From the NCBI RefSeq assembly GCF_017355915.2, contig NZ_JAFEUV020000003.1, positions 380,858 to 444,857 on the forward strand: DNA of 64,000 nucleotides. The letters are read 5' to 3'. A model generated the notes under the pieces. It ran no database searches. It worked only from the letters and a program-made list of their open reading frames with translations, and was not told the DNA's origin. The position numbers and the translations under genes were made by a program. This DNA comes from Telluribacter roseus (GTDB lineage Bacteria > Bacteroidota > Bacteroidia > Cytophagales > Spirosomataceae). This document shows positions 45,921 to 56,200 of this stretch, piece after piece. The stretch's first letter is position 1, and every line of letters begins with the position of its first letter.

Positions 45921-46628
45921 TTATATCTTTCTCACGCGGATGTTCTTGAAGTAAACCCGCTGTCCGTGGTGCTGGAACATGATGTGGCCTTCTTTGTCCG
46001 AGTGGTACTCGGGGTTTTCTTTGAATTTACTATTGACCAGCAGCGTTTCCATCTCCGGACTATACTTATCAAAGTCCAGTACCTTCTTGCCATTGAGCCA
46101 GTGCTCTACATGGCCATTGTTATAGATGAGCCGGGCCTGGTTAAACTCTCCGATCGGCTTCAGCTGCTTATTCGTAGGAACAATGAGATCATACAATGAC
46201 CCGGCCGACCGCACGGCCGCGGTATCATTGAAGTACTTGTCATCCAAAATCTGTATTTCAAAATTATCCAGCCAGTTGGGACTATTGCCGTTGCCTGCTT
46301 CCATGGCCAGATCTTCCTGTACATGAAAAAATATACCGGAGTTAGCGGCCGTATCAACCGCCCATTCGTACTCCAGTTCAAAGTTTTCGTATCGGTTTTT
46401 GGTAACCAGATCCCGATTGGCCGTATCAGGATTAGCGATCAGGGCGCCATTTTCTACGTACCAGACTCCCTCCGGAAACGTATCTATCCCGTATCCACGT
46501 AAAGCATCCGTAGAAGTACCATCAAATAAGGTCTCCCATGTATCTTCTTCCTGGCCGGAAGTTTCAGAGGAGTTGTTACAGGCGAGCATAAACAGGAGGG
46601 AGGCGGCAAAGAGTACTACTTTTTTCAT
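45921..46628 (-). CDS. DUF1080 lipoprotein (3-keto-disaccharide hydrolase family)
   Basis: The 235-residue lipoprotein has lipobox MLAC (Cys17). The body shows the DUF1080 jelly-roll pattern: ETLFDGTSTDALRGYG, GVWYVENGALIAN, LEYEWAVDTAANSGIFFHVQ, NFEIQILDDKYFNDTAAVRS and the closing HIMFQHHGQRVYFKNIRVRK. Family members (PF06439) have been shown to hydrolyse 3-keto-glycosides made by oxidoreductases of the Gfo/Idh/MocA type. No such oxidoreductase is adjacent; one lies at 60734-61855. It is monocistronic between the pirin terminator and the kefC-like gene. Confidence 0.88.
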   Translation of the reverse strand: MKKVVLFAASLLFMLACNNSSETSGQEEDTWETLFDGTSTDALRGYGIDTFPEGVWYVENGALIANPDTANRDLVTKNRYENFELEYEWAVDTAANSGIFFHVQEDLAMEAGNGNSPNWLDNFEIQILDDKYFNDTAAVRSAGSLYDLIVPTNKQLKPIGEFNQARLIYNNGHVEHWLNGKKVLDFDKYSPEMETLLVNSKFKENPEYHSDKEGHIMFQHHGQRVYFKNIRVRKI

Positions 46629-46709
46629 GAGAGGTTTTAAATAGGGGTTTTATAAAGCTGGATAGTTGTTGAGGCTACGGCCTCCTTCGGCTTTCTTTTG
46701 CATAAGATA

Positions 46710-48629
46710 TTACTCTTTCCGGGCCGAAACATCCGATGGAGTCAGGGGCTGTTCATCCGCCTGCAGCAGGTTGTCGCGAACGTAGGTACCGTCCCAGGAG
46801 TGGTCTTCGGACGAGAAGTTCTGCATGAGGTCGTCGTGCAGGAGTTTTTCCTGGTACTCGATCTGCTGCCGGGCGGTCATGATGTACTCACTCAGGTCGT
46901 GCCGGGATGAGGCCAGTTTGGTCAAACCCCTCTCATCGTACTGGATAAACTTCTGTCCCTGACGGGTGGCACTGTACTTGCGGAAGCCGAGCTGGCTCAG
47001 CGCATCCACGGCCAGGTGTACGGCAGTATAGAGCGTTTCGCGGTAGATGTTGGTGATGCCCATTTCCATCAGCTCATAGGCGTCGAACCGGTTGCGGGCC
47101 CGCGCCAGGACCTTCAGTCCCGGAAAATGCTTCGTCAGGGTATGGATTAGCTCCTTGTTGATTTCGGGGGAGTCAATAGCCGCAATGAACAGGGTAGCTT
47201 CGCCGGCTCCGGCTGCCTTCAGCAGGTCCAGGCGGGTGGCGTCGCCGTAGTAGACCTTAAAGCCCATCTTGCGCAGCAACTCCACCTGGTCGGAGTTATT
47301 GTCCAGAATGGTAGCCTCGACCCCGTTGGCCCGCAGCAGTCGCCCGATGGTACTGCCAAAGTGCCCGAAGCCCGCGATAATAACCCGATGGTGCTCTTCA
47401 ATGCTATCGGCTGCTTTTTCCTCAACTGCTTCTTTGGTACCAAAGTAAGGAGCAATGAACCGTTCGTTGATCAGCAGCAGCACGGGGGTCGTCATCATAC
47501 TGATGGCCGTAATGGCGGTGAGCTTACCGGTCCAGTCGGAATCCAGGATCTGGAGCTGACTGCTGAATGAAAACAGTACGAAGGCAAACTCACCTACCTG
47601 GCTCAGCCCCAGTGCAAACAGGAAGTTCTGATCATGTTTGAGTTTAAAGATTTTTCCGATGCTCAGCAGGACCAGAAGCTTAATCCCGATGATCAGGCTC
47701 ACGAGCATTGCAATCTGGGAGGGTGCCTCGGCCAGCAGCTGGAAGTTGATAGAGGCTCCTACCCCGATAAAGAACAGACCCAGTAGCAGGCCCTTAAAGG
47801 GCTCGATGTCGCTTTCAAGCTCGTGCCTGAACTCGCTGCTGGCCAGTACCATGCCAGCGACAAAGCTACCGAGCGCCGGGCTTAGCCCTACCTGCTGCAT
47901 CAGGAAAGCCACCGCGACCACCAGCAACAGCGAAGAAGCCGTAAACATCTCGCGCAGGCCGGTCTTGGCCACCAAGCGCAGCAGCGGTACCACTGCGTAG
48001 TTACCTACGGCGTAAATAGCCCCTACCGCCCCGATCACGAGGATGGTCTGGATCCAGCCAGGCTGGTCGTCTATGAGCGAGTGGTGGCCTGACTCGTGCG
48101 GCAGTACGGCCGTAGTAGCCAGGAGCGGCAGTATAGCCAGAATGGGAATAACAGCAATATCCTGAAAGAGCAGCACCGAGAAAGACGACTTCCCCGCAAT
48201 GGTGTTGGACAGGCCTTTTTCTTTCAAAGTCTGCAGAACAATGGCCGTAGACGACATGGACAGTGCCAGCGCCACGGCCAGCGCCATGGTCAGGGACCAG
48301 CCCAGGGCCATAAAAAGCGCCAGTAGCAGCAGGGTAGTACCTGCCAGTTGCGCGGTACCAAAGCCTACAATAGACCGGCGCATTTGCCAGAAGGCGGCAG
48401 GTTCCAGTTCCAGACCGATCAGGAAGAGCATCATGACTACCCCAAACTCTGCTACGTGCATAATGTCCTGCCCTTCCTGTCCGATAAAACCCAGTGCGTA
48501 GGGCCCAATGACAATGCCCGATAGCAGGTACCCCAGCACCGAGCTCATGCCGATTTTTTTGGCGATGGGAACGCAGAATACCGCCGCCGCCAGGTACACC
48601 AGGGCCTGAGCGAGAAAATCACCATTCAT
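46710..48629 (-). CDS. kefC: CPA2-family cation:proton antiporter with RCK/TrkA-N domain (Kef-type)
   Basis: The 639-residue membrane protein starts with 12 or so helices of the CPA2 fold (MMLFLIGLELEPAAFW holds the usual conserved acidic stretch, SMSSTAIVLQTLKEKGLSNT the helix-6 pattern). At about residue 413 an RCK N-terminal domain begins with the Rossmann motif HHRVIIAGFGHFGSTIG, then a helical, charged C-terminal tail. The protein exchanges K+ or Na+ for H+; glutathione gating as in E. coli is not certain here. Its start overlaps the stop of the upstream oxidoreductase gene by ATGA (48626-48629), so the two are translationally coupled, as with kefFC. The symbol is by family. Confidence 0.85.
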   Translation of the reverse strand: MNGDFLAQALVYLAAAVFCVPIAKKIGMSSVLGYLLSGIVIGPYALGFIGQEGQDIMHVAEFGVVMMLFLIGLELEPAAFWQMRRSIVGFGTAQLAGTTLLLLALFMALGWSLTMALAVALALSMSSTAIVLQTLKEKGLSNTIAGKSSFSVLLFQDIAVIPILAILPLLATTAVLPHESGHHSLIDDQPGWIQTILVIGAVGAIYAVGNYAVVPLLRLVAKTGLREMFTASSLLLVVAVAFLMQQVGLSPALGSFVAGMVLASSEFRHELESDIEPFKGLLLGLFFIGVGASINFQLLAEAPSQIAMLVSLIIGIKLLVLLSIGKIFKLKHDQNFLFALGLSQVGEFAFVLFSFSSQLQILDSDWTGKLTAITAISMMTTPVLLLINERFIAPYFGTKEAVEEKAADSIEEHHRVIIAGFGHFGSTIGRLLRANGVEATILDNNSDQVELLRKMGFKVYYGDATRLDLLKAAGAGEATLFIAAIDSPEINKELIHTLTKHFPGLKVLARARNRFDAYELMEMGITNIYRETLYTAVHLAVDALSQLGFRKYSATRQGQKFIQYDERGLTKLASSRHDLSEYIMTARQQIEYQEKLLHDDLMQNFSSEDHSWDGTYVRDNLLQADEQPLTPSDVSARKE

Positions 48630-49231
48630 AAGACTTTAGTTTCTTTGATCCATTCATTGAGGTAGGTATACTGGCTGAGCCGGGCTACATCCAGGGCCTC
48701 CTCCTGCAGGGTGCGCAGCAGGGAGGCGTACTCAGCGGACTGCGCCCGGATTTCCGCAGGCTGCAGACGGTGCGCACCGTGGACCACAAAAGGCGGCAGG
48801 TAGTGCATCCGGCACAGGCGGACCGTCTGCTCGAAGGGAGCCAGAAACTCCCGGATGGTGAAGCGGTTGTGCCCGCCGTGCTGGTAGGCGGCCTGAGGCC
48901 CTCCCGTACTCAATACCTGCATGACCACCTTATCCTGCAGGGCTGTACCTCCGGGGCCGTAGGCCCAGCCTACTTCCAGCACCATGTCGATCCATTGCTT
49001 CAGCAGGGCCGGGCAGCTGTACCAGTAAAAAGGATGGTTCCAGATGATGACGTCGTGCGCTAGTAGCAGCGCTTTTTCGGCTTCTACGTCAATATTGAAG
49101 TCCGGGTACAGTTCGTACAGGTCATGGAAAGTAATGCCCTCCTGCGAGGGTACCTGGCTCACCAGCTCCCGGTTTATGCGGGACTTCTCAAACAGCGGGT
49201 GAGCAAAGATGATAAGGACTCGGTTGAGCAT
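48626..49231 (-). CDS. kefF: NAD(P)H oxidoreductase, KefF/KefG-like flavoprotein
   Basis: The 201-residue product starts MLNRVLIIFAHPLFEKSRIN, the flavodoxin-like phosphate-binding beginning. WNHPFYWYSCPALLKQWID and GPGGTALQDKVVMQVLSTGG complete the NQO1/KefF-type fold. KefF proteins reduce quinones and are needed for full activity of the coupled antiporter KefC. The ATG is at 49231; a longer open frame to 49297 adds a Cys/Trp-rich leader with no support. Its stop overlaps the kefC-like ATG, strong evidence for functional coupling. Confidence 0.87.
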   Translation of the reverse strand: MLNRVLIIFAHPLFEKSRINRELVSQVPSQEGITFHDLYELYPDFNIDVEAEKALLLAHDVIIWNHPFYWYSCPALLKQWIDMVLEVGWAYGPGGTALQDKVVMQVLSTGGPQAAYQHGGHNRFTIREFLAPFEQTVRLCRMHYLPPFVVHGAHRLQPAEIRAQSAEYASLLRTLQEEALDVARLSQYTYLNEWIKETKVL

Positions 49232-49374
49232 GGGACAAGGTGGGCAGATCTGACTAACGCTGGACCACCGGCTCCATTGGAAGCCGGACTGCTGCAAAAT
49301 AGCAAAAACGGGCGAGAAATGGAAGCACTGGTGGGAGTGGGTAGGCTATTCCAGCTCTTTCATGAGCTCCTGAT

Positions 49375-49920
49375 TTATGTCTTTATCAGGCCCAAAGCCG
49401 CCAGTACTCCCATCAAACTCATAAGCACGATCAGGGATACCAGTGTGATAGCTACTATATCGACAATCTTTCTGGAGTACCTATACCACCCCCACATCAA
49501 CAGGGTGAATAGTGTCAGATAGAGAAGGGACTCGGGAAGCCCAATGAGGTGATACCTGAGTGGAATAGTGGTGTATACTACCCCTTCAAATGAACCGGGA
49601 GCCGCCGAGAGGGTAAGTAAGTAGCTAAGGCCAAAGGATAGGAGCCAAAATTTAATCCAGCCCTTTTCGGTTTCAAAAAAGATCGTTCGGAACGGGAATA
49701 AAAAGAAGGATAGAAGCACTCCCCTTATAACCTGTAATCCCGGACCGGCTGCCACCCAGTAGGAGGCGGTGGGACGCATAAAGGACAGGGCGCCAACCCC
49801 AAAAAAGGTATCATAATCCAGTAGTACTAGGGCAAAGATACCGGCAATGAAATAAGCCACTGTGTGCGTGGCTGTAATTCTCCATACAAAGGTCGCAAAA
49901 GTAGTTTTTTTCCTGTTCAT
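49375..49920 (-). CDS. Hypothetical membrane protein
   Basis: The 181-residue product has about five hydrophobic segments: HTVAYFIAGIFALVLLDYD, VIRGVLLSFFLFPFRTIFFE, WIKFWLLSFGLSYLLTLSA, LLYLTLFTLLMWGWYRY and IVAITLVSLIVLMSLMGVLA. No family is recognised. Its TTTF and SFFLFPFRT region has basic residues facing the cytoplasm. It lies upstream of the kefFC-like pair on the same strand but about 143 bases away, so a shared transcript is uncertain. Function unknown; membrane integrity or transport are guesses only. Confidence 0.6.
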   Translation of the reverse strand: MNRKKTTFATFVWRITATHTVAYFIAGIFALVLLDYDTFFGVGALSFMRPTASYWVAAGPGLQVIRGVLLSFFLFPFRTIFFETEKGWIKFWLLSFGLSYLLTLSAAPGSFEGVVYTTIPLRYHLIGLPESLLYLTLFTLLMWGWYRYSRKIVDIVAITLVSLIVLMSLMGVLAALGLIKT

Positions 49921-50148
49921 AAAGCATGACCTGAGTGTAGGGTAGGAAAGGAAGATGACAGCTCAAAAAGCAGGGACAGGCACAAATCTATCCGCTATGG
50001 TAGTTAAGAGTTGTACGGCAGTATATATACGTTTAGTGCAATTCCAGAGGAGTCGCCGTTTTCCTGAAAAACGCTGGAATAGTCTTTTTAAGATAAGAAA
50101 ACTACTGCCAGACTTTCTGGTCAAATTATATCTAAAATACAAAGCCTT

Positions 50149-50685
50149 ATGAATAGCATCAATCAGCAGCAACCGGAAAAGAATCACGAAGACCTGCACG
50201 GTACCGAAGCGGGTAAACGCATGAAAGAGCTGGCCGAAAAAAACAATACCTGCTTTTTCTGTACCTGTATCGGAACAGGCAACGCATTACAAGTACGCCC
50301 CATGTCGGTACAGAAAGTAGATGAGTCAGGTACCTTTTGGTTTTTGAGTGCCAGTGACAGCCATAAGAACCAGGAGATCAAGCAGGATAATATAGTCCAG
50401 CTGCTGTTCCAGGGAACGGCCCATTCTGATTTTCTGAGCGTCAATGGAGTCGCTACCATTTCAACCGATAAGACATTGATCAAGGAATTGTGGGATCCTA
50501 TTCTGAGAACATGGTTTACGGAAGGAATAGACGATCCCCGTATTACGGTTATAAAAGTGGAAGCCAGGGAAGGGTACTACTGGGACAACAAGCATGGCAA
50601 TGCCATAGCCTTCATGAAAATGACGGTAGGAGCCATGCTGGGTAAAACCTTGGATGACTCCATAGAAGGAGAACTGAAGGTGTAG
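50149..50685 (+). CDS. PNPOx-like general stress protein
   Basis: The 178-residue product has the split-barrel flavin fold of the pyridoxamine-phosphate-oxidase superfamily: CFFCTCIGTGNALQVRPMSV, GTFWFLSASDSHKNQEIKQD, VQLLFQGTAHSDFLSVNGVA and DPRITVIKVEAREGYYWDN. It matches the general stress protein 26-type group (PF16242) rather than PdxH, since the PLP-binding motifs of PdxH are not visible. It probably binds FMN or FAD; a role in stress is inferred. It lies divergent from the membrane-protein gene with 228 bases between, and is single. Confidence 0.85.
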   Translation: MNSINQQQPEKNHEDLHGTEAGKRMKELAEKNNTCFFCTCIGTGNALQVRPMSVQKVDESGTFWFLSASDSHKNQEIKQDNIVQLLFQGTAHSDFLSVNGVATISTDKTLIKELWDPILRTWFTEGIDDPRITVIKVEAREGYYWDNKHGNAIAFMKMTVGAMLGKTLDDSIEGELKV

Positions 50686-50723
50686 GTACTTGAAATAGGT
50701 AGGAGTCAAAGAACTGAATGAAA

Positions 50724-50759
50724 CAGCGCGGCCCGGGCAGAGATGCCCGGGCCGCGCTG
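50724..50759. other. Strong GC hairpin without a T-run
   Basis: A perfect 16-bp GC-rich stem (50724-50739 / 50744-50759) over GAGA follows the stress gene. The next bases are CTGATAACC, so it is not a standard intrinsic terminator; a processing or stabilising hairpin is possible. Confidence 0.6.
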
Positions 50760-50933
50760 GCTGATAACCTGAACCAGATTAACCAGCAGGTGGCCATGTG
50801 CTACGTTTCATACCGCTAATTCTACTAATGAAGAGCTTTTTTATTCAGATGAGTAATTTCTGCATAGGGCAGCCAGGGGCAACTCTCTTACTTTGTATCA
50901 GCAACATTCAATCTTTTTTTATTACTAATAGCC

Positions 50934-52271
50934 GTGAAAATCTCTACACTTTTGCCTCTGCTGATGCTCCTGGTAGCTACCAGCGCCTGCCACGAAAACT
51001 CCATTCCTGAACCCACCGAAGGCTCCACCACCGTCGAACCGATCAAAACAAGGCATGGGGCGCTGATGGGGGCGCCCGTTACCAAAGCCATCGGGCCCAG
51101 TGGTGGCGAACTACAAATGCCTGATAATAGCATCCGCCTCTCCGTACCTGCCGGTGCCGTAGGCGCTGCCACTACTTTCAGTATCCAGCAGGTCGAAAAT
51201 ACCTTCCCCGGCAGCACGGGCCGCTCGTACCGGCTGCTGCCCGAGGGAGTGAAGTTTAGCAAACCCGTTACGCTGACGCTTTCATACGAGGGTACTACCC
51301 TGCAGGGCGGTAATCCGGAGTTTCTGTACCTTACCTACCAGGATGCCGATGGCTTTTACCGGGTAGCTACGAACACTTTTCTAAACAAGGAAAGCAAGAC
51401 GCTGACGGTAGAAACCACCCATTTCAGTGACTGGACCTACTTTGAGACTATCCTGCTGGTGGCCGACAACAGCTACCTGAACAAGGGTGAATCCACTAAG
51501 CTCAAAGTAATGGAGTACATGAATTACGACCTGACCGGGGATGGCGATCCCAAGCTGGGCGTCCTGCAGGAATACAGCAATTCGCGCACGAAGTTTGACT
51601 GGTCCATCAACTACGGGGGAGGTACTGTAACCCCTGACAAGCCAGGTGCCGCTACCTTCAAAGCACCTGCCTCGGTACCTGAGGTAAATCCGGTAGGAGT
51701 AGGCGTGCGGCTAAGCAACTTCAACGTAATTGTAAACAAAAACGACCCTACCCGAAACTACGCAGGGAAGGATGTACTCCTGCTGCAAAAAGAGATACAG
51801 ATCGGGGGGGAGCAGTTCCTGGAATATACCCTCAATGGCGTGAAGCTCTTTAACCCCGGAGACTACGAGAATGGCAGCATCCGGGTAGATACCCGCAACA
51901 AGTTTAGTATTAGCTCCTACATGACCGGTAACCAAACCTTTGATCTTATGATCACCGGCCCGGAGGAGAAGGCGATAGGCGTGGGAACCTACTCTTTTGG
52001 CAATCAGGAAAAAGGACAGTTTGCTGCGGTTACGGTAAATACCGGTCATGCCAAAGGGAGTGAAAAGTACAGCAGCAGTTACCAGATCTGTACCGAGCGA
52101 GGGTGCGGCCTCAATACCCAATACACCGGCGGTACCGTCACCATTACCAAGTGGGCTCCCATCGGTGGATTTATAGAAGGAGAGATTTCGGCGAACCTGT
52201 TTATTACCGGAAAATTCGACCCACCGGCTAAGGAGTTCAAGGCCAAATTCAGGGTAAAGCGGGTGAATTGA
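50934..52271 (+). CDS. Lipoprotein with ZU5-like domain
   Basis: The product has 445 residues from a GTG at 50934. It has a lipobox ATSAC (Cys19). At about residues 53-130 a ZU5-like region is seen (IGPSGGELQMPDNSIRLSVP, then YRLLPEGVKFSKPVTLTLSY); ZU5 domains bind proteins at membranes in eukaryotes and occur in some bacterial surface proteins. The remaining 300 residues are beta-rich with no known motif, ending FKAKFRVKRVN. Surface location is inferred. The GTG is the best start; no ATG precedes the signal. A hairpin lies 35 bases after the stop. Function unknown. Confidence 0.65.
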   Translation: MKISTLLPLLMLLVATSACHENSIPEPTEGSTTVEPIKTRHGALMGAPVTKAIGPSGGELQMPDNSIRLSVPAGAVGAATTFSIQQVENTFPGSTGRSYRLLPEGVKFSKPVTLTLSYEGTTLQGGNPEFLYLTYQDADGFYRVATNTFLNKESKTLTVETTHFSDWTYFETILLVADNSYLNKGESTKLKVMEYMNYDLTGDGDPKLGVLQEYSNSRTKFDWSINYGGGTVTPDKPGAATFKAPASVPEVNPVGVGVRLSNFNVIVNKNDPTRNYAGKDVLLLQKEIQIGGEQFLEYTLNGVKLFNPGDYENGSIRVDTRNKFSISSYMTGNQTFDLMITGPEEKAIGVGTYSFGNQEKGQFAAVTVNTGHAKGSEKYSSSYQICTERGCGLNTQYTGGTVTITKWAPIGGFIEGEISANLFITGKFDPPAKEFKAKFRVKRVN

Positions 52272-52305
52272 TTTTCAGCCAATAAGACAGAAAATAGTAA
52301 AAAGC

Positions 52306-52333
52306 GCGGCCCGAGCATTTCTGCTCGGGCCGT
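52306..52333 (+). terminator. Hairpin terminator after ZU5-like gene
   Basis: GCGGCCCGAGCA (52306-52317) pairs with 52322-52333 over TTTC; the plus side continues AGCTGTTTTAT. The rest of 52334-52528 holds no recognisable feature. Confidence 0.65.
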
Positions 52334-52528
52334 AGCTGTTTTATATGTCTCCGTTGTGGCCGCTCGGCTGCGACGAGTGGTAATTATTTTGAAGCCCTCT
52401 GGGCGGTGGAAGATTAGGGTTTAATAGCAGAAGTATTGTTAGCTACGCGCCGGAGGTGCTATCGGATAGAGGTTGCTCGTCGAAGCCGGGCAACAGCAGG
52501 TTGAGATATATGCTTTGTTGTATCAATG

Positions 52529-53083
52529 CTATATATTCTGTCTCTCCCATCTTTCTTTGATGAAAACCCCTTCAATTAAATCTATATTGATTGGAACTGG
52601 CAGTTTTAATTTAGTTGCAAGTATCTCTCGTATCTCGTTCATGTCTGCTTGATGTGTGCTGTTATCATGAACTTTATACTCAAATCTTGTTTGGTAGTCT
52701 ATAATATCAACACCACCAAGATAATAAATACCCGGCTTGTCAATTTCGAAGCTATTCGTCAAATCCGAAGTTTTCATTTTTGCTTTAGCCTGTCCTGCAT
52801 CAAGTACTATTTCTTCAATTACATAAACACCTTTTGGAATGGAATAAAAGAATGTATAGGGCTTCTTCTTATATTCAACTTTGTAGCGTTGTCCAGTTTG
52901 GATGTTCTTTAAAACTGGTTTTGCAGCTCCTACGGCAATTGTTTTCTGGCCCATCTTTCCTATCCATTTACAGTTAACTGAAATAACTATGCTATCCCGA
53001 CTATGTGCTGATGGTAAAACTGCCCAGGCACAAAGGATGAAGAGAAAAAAGATGCTTAATGCTCCCAAAATTAATCGTTTCAT
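52529..53083 (-). CDS. Hypothetical secreted protein
   Basis: The 184-residue product has a signal-like start (ILGALSIFFLFILCAWAVLPS). It then shows a beta-rich region (IVISVNCKWIGKMGQKTIAV, YTFFYSIPKGVYVIEEIVLD) and a lysine-rich tail. No family is recognised. The gene is clearly more AT-rich than its neighbours and contains only one GTAC site in about 550 bases, versus the high local average, so it may be acquired. The start ATG at 53083 is backed by the signal peptide. Flanking 52.3-52.5 kb and 53.1-53.2 kb regions are non-coding. Function unknown. Confidence 0.55.
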   Translation of the reverse strand: MKRLILGALSIFFLFILCAWAVLPSAHSRDSIVISVNCKWIGKMGQKTIAVGAAKPVLKNIQTGQRYKVEYKKKPYTFFYSIPKGVYVIEEIVLDAGQAKAKMKTSDLTNSFEIDKPGIYYLGGVDIIDYQTRFEYKVHDNSTHQADMNEIREILATKLKLPVPINIDLIEGVFIKERWERQNI

Positions 53084-53173
53084 TGCTTTGTTTTAAGTAT
53101 TGCTAACATTGGTGTATACGAAACTACTTACTTTCACTGCCAAGCGGCATAAGTGCATCAGCCTACTAATAAA

Positions 53174-53206
53174 TATACGGCCAGATTATCCTAATCTGGC
53201 CGTATA
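53174..53206 (-). terminator. Terminator of the ThuA/dehydrogenase gene
   Basis: A perfect 15-bp stem (53174-53188 / 53192-53206) with a TCC loop lies 34 bases after the stop at 53240; on the minus strand it is followed by TTTATTAG. Confidence 0.7.
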
Positions 53207-53239
53207 CATTCTCAAAGATAATAGCTAACACCTATCCAC

Positions 53240-56200
53240 CTACTCTTTAAACTCAATCGTAGACAACGTAATAATGTTGTCGTTGGGCTTGGTGGGCTTC
53301 ATTACTACGAAATACACATCGTGCTTGCCAGTGATAGGTGTAGTGATTTCACCCGTGACAGTACCCGGCTTACCATCGGTAGGGGAGTAGGAGGCACGGC
53401 TAATCACGGGGCCCGCCTGCGAGTCGATCCGTACCCATATTTCACCTTGCTTGCCCGAGCTGTACTCGTACAGGAACTTCCGGATGTTGGTCAGATCAAC
53501 GTCTTTCAGCAGGATGTAGGCCTTATGGTTACCACCGCTCAGGCGGTTGCCCCAGCGCGGGAAGCCTACGTGCGCGTCGGCGTATACGGTCTGTACCTTA
53601 GCATTGCGTAGCGTCACTACATCGGTACCCGTCAGCGGTCCTATGGAGTTACCGCCCTTGTCGGTGTAGGTAGCCATTACCGTGTACTGGCCTCTTGGCT
53701 CATCCTTCTTGTGTTCGGTCAGCTTGACGACGCCCTGAGTCGGTAGGGTAGTCAGTTGCTTCTGAGGCTCACCCAACGACATGATGTACTTCACCATTTC
53801 GTTGGCATCCTGCGTAGATATCTGCGGGTGGGCGCTCATCACGTGCTCCTTACCCCAGTTGCCGCCCCCGCCGTTGATGATCTTGGCCGACAGCGAAGCC
53901 AGGGCGTTGGCTTGTCCCTTGTAGCGCTGCGCCACCGCGGTAAACGATGGTCCTACGGATACTTTATCTACGGTATGGCAGGCTTTGCAGTCGCTGTTGG
54001 CGATGAGGCTGCTACCCAGCGAAGCCGTTGCCACCGGAGCCTCGGGTTGGTGGCCGATAGGAGCCGTACCGGGAAGCGTACTGGGCTGAGGATTATAGCT
54101 GAAGTATACCTTTACCTTCTTCGGGTCAATCTTTTTATCTTCCTTATCGCTCACTTTTACCTCATAGGTAAAGGGCTTGTTCTCCCAGAAGAACGACTTG
54201 TTATTGGGAGTCGTAATCGCAACCTGGGGCAGGGCATTACCTACTTTCACAACGATGGTATCGGTACCTACGAGTCCGGCCTTGTCCGTTACTTTCAGGA
54301 CAGCGTGGTAGGTACCAGGCTTCGTGTAGGTGTAGGAAGCAATGGGGCGGGTAGAGCCTACGGTCTTCCCGTCAAACAGCCACTGGTAGGTGATCTCATC
54401 ATCATCGTCCAGGTCGGCGGTACCGCGGCTGCCAAACATCACACGTAGCGGAGCTTCACCGACGGCTTCTTTCTGGGTAGACACGTAGCGGTTTTCGGAG
54501 GTTAAATATACCCGCTTCGGTAGCTGCGCCGCCGCCGCCGAATCCATCACATAAGCCTTGGCAATAGGAGCCCGGTTGCCGGTGTTGTACTCAATCTTCA
54601 CCAGACGGGCATCTTCGTTGTCGGCACCGTATACCGAGCCGTACTCCAGCATGTACATCACGCCATCTTTACCAAAGGCCTGGTCAATCGGGCGACGGAA
54701 ATCGCCATTGGCGGTCATGAAAGGCTCCGCGCGCAGGAAGTTTTCGTCCTCGTCGAAGCGGAAGGCCATTACCCAGTTGCGCATCCAGTCGAAGGCAAAC
54801 AGGGTACCATCGTAGTAGGCGGGGAACTTGGTCTTGGAAGGGGAGTTTTTGTCGTAGGTATAGAACTCACCCACCATGGCGCTGCGACCACCCAGCCCCA
54901 GTTCGGGAAACTCCTTCGAGGCGGCGTAGGGGTAGTAGATCATCGCCGGTGTAGCGGGAGGCAGATTCGTCAGACCGGTATTGTTGGGTGAATTGTTGAC
55001 CGGTGCCTTAGGGTCGAACAGCGGACCGGCCTTCTGAGTAGCGAAGTCCCACTTGGTGTAGGCGTAGTTGTTGCCCACAAAGTACGGCCAGCCGTAGTTA
55101 CCGGCTTTCTTAGCCTGGTTAAATTCATCGTATCCGCGTGGACCCTGGATGCTATCCTTACCGGCGTCGGGGCCGATTTCGCCCCAATACAGTACCGAAG
55201 TCCTGGGATTAACGGCAATACGGTACGGGTTACGCAGTCCCATGGTATAGATCTCAGGGAGGGTCTTGGCCATACCTTTGGGGAACAGGTTTCCTTCGGG
55301 AATAGTGTACGTACCATCCGGCTGGGGCTTGATCCGCAGTATCTTTCCTTTCAGATCGTTGGTGTTGGCCGAGGAGCGCTGGGCATCCAGGCTAACGTAC
55401 TCCTGCCCGGGACGCTCATCAACAGGGGCGTAGCCATTGGATGGGAAAGGGCTGGAGCTGTCGCCGGTCGAGAGGTATAGGTTGCCTTCCTTGTCCCACG
55501 CCAGGGAGCCGCCGTGGTGCGCGCCGCTATTCTCCTGCACCGGTACCTGCAGCAGGACTTTCTCCGAAGCCAGATCCAGGGTATTATCATCTTTTACCGT
55601 AAAGCGGGACAGGTTGAATAGGATCGGCTCCTTGTCCGTAGGAGGGGAGTAGTAGAGGTAGATCCACTTATTCTTATTAAAGTTTGGGTCCAGGGTCACG
55701 CCTATTAGTCCGGTACCTCCTTTGGTGGCCACGTCAAAGCGATGTACTACCGAGTTCTGGTTGGTGCGGGTATTATAGACGTACAGGTTGGCCGAACGCA
55801 GCTCGGTGTAGAATACCCGGCCGTCGTCGGCTACGGCCAGCTCCATGGGGGTGTCCAGGTCATTGACCAGGATGGTCTTCACGAAGCGGTTTTCTTCGGG
55901 TACCGTTACGGCGTATGACTTGCTGTAGTCAAGGGGCTTGCCCTCACCCATGGCGTACCGGATGCCTCCCAGGATGTGCTGCAGGAACAGCGGCTCGTCG
56001 TAGCTCGTATCCATGTGGCCGCCGCCGGTATAGAAGGCGCGCCCTCCGTCAAACTCGTGGTACCAGGCTATGGGGTGATTGGCTCCGTTGGTACCGTTGT
56101 CGTAGGTGTTCTCATCCAGGTAGGCCAGTACGTTCAGGCCGGGGTAGAACGAGCGGTAGCTGTACCATTCGTCCTTACGTTCCCAGCGGTCAGGCAGGTG

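Noticed and set aside
52334-52528. Possible structured RNA or tRNA in a gene-free stretch
   Set aside because: No cloverleaf, no conserved tRNA arms, no strong hairpin apart from the terminator at its left end.
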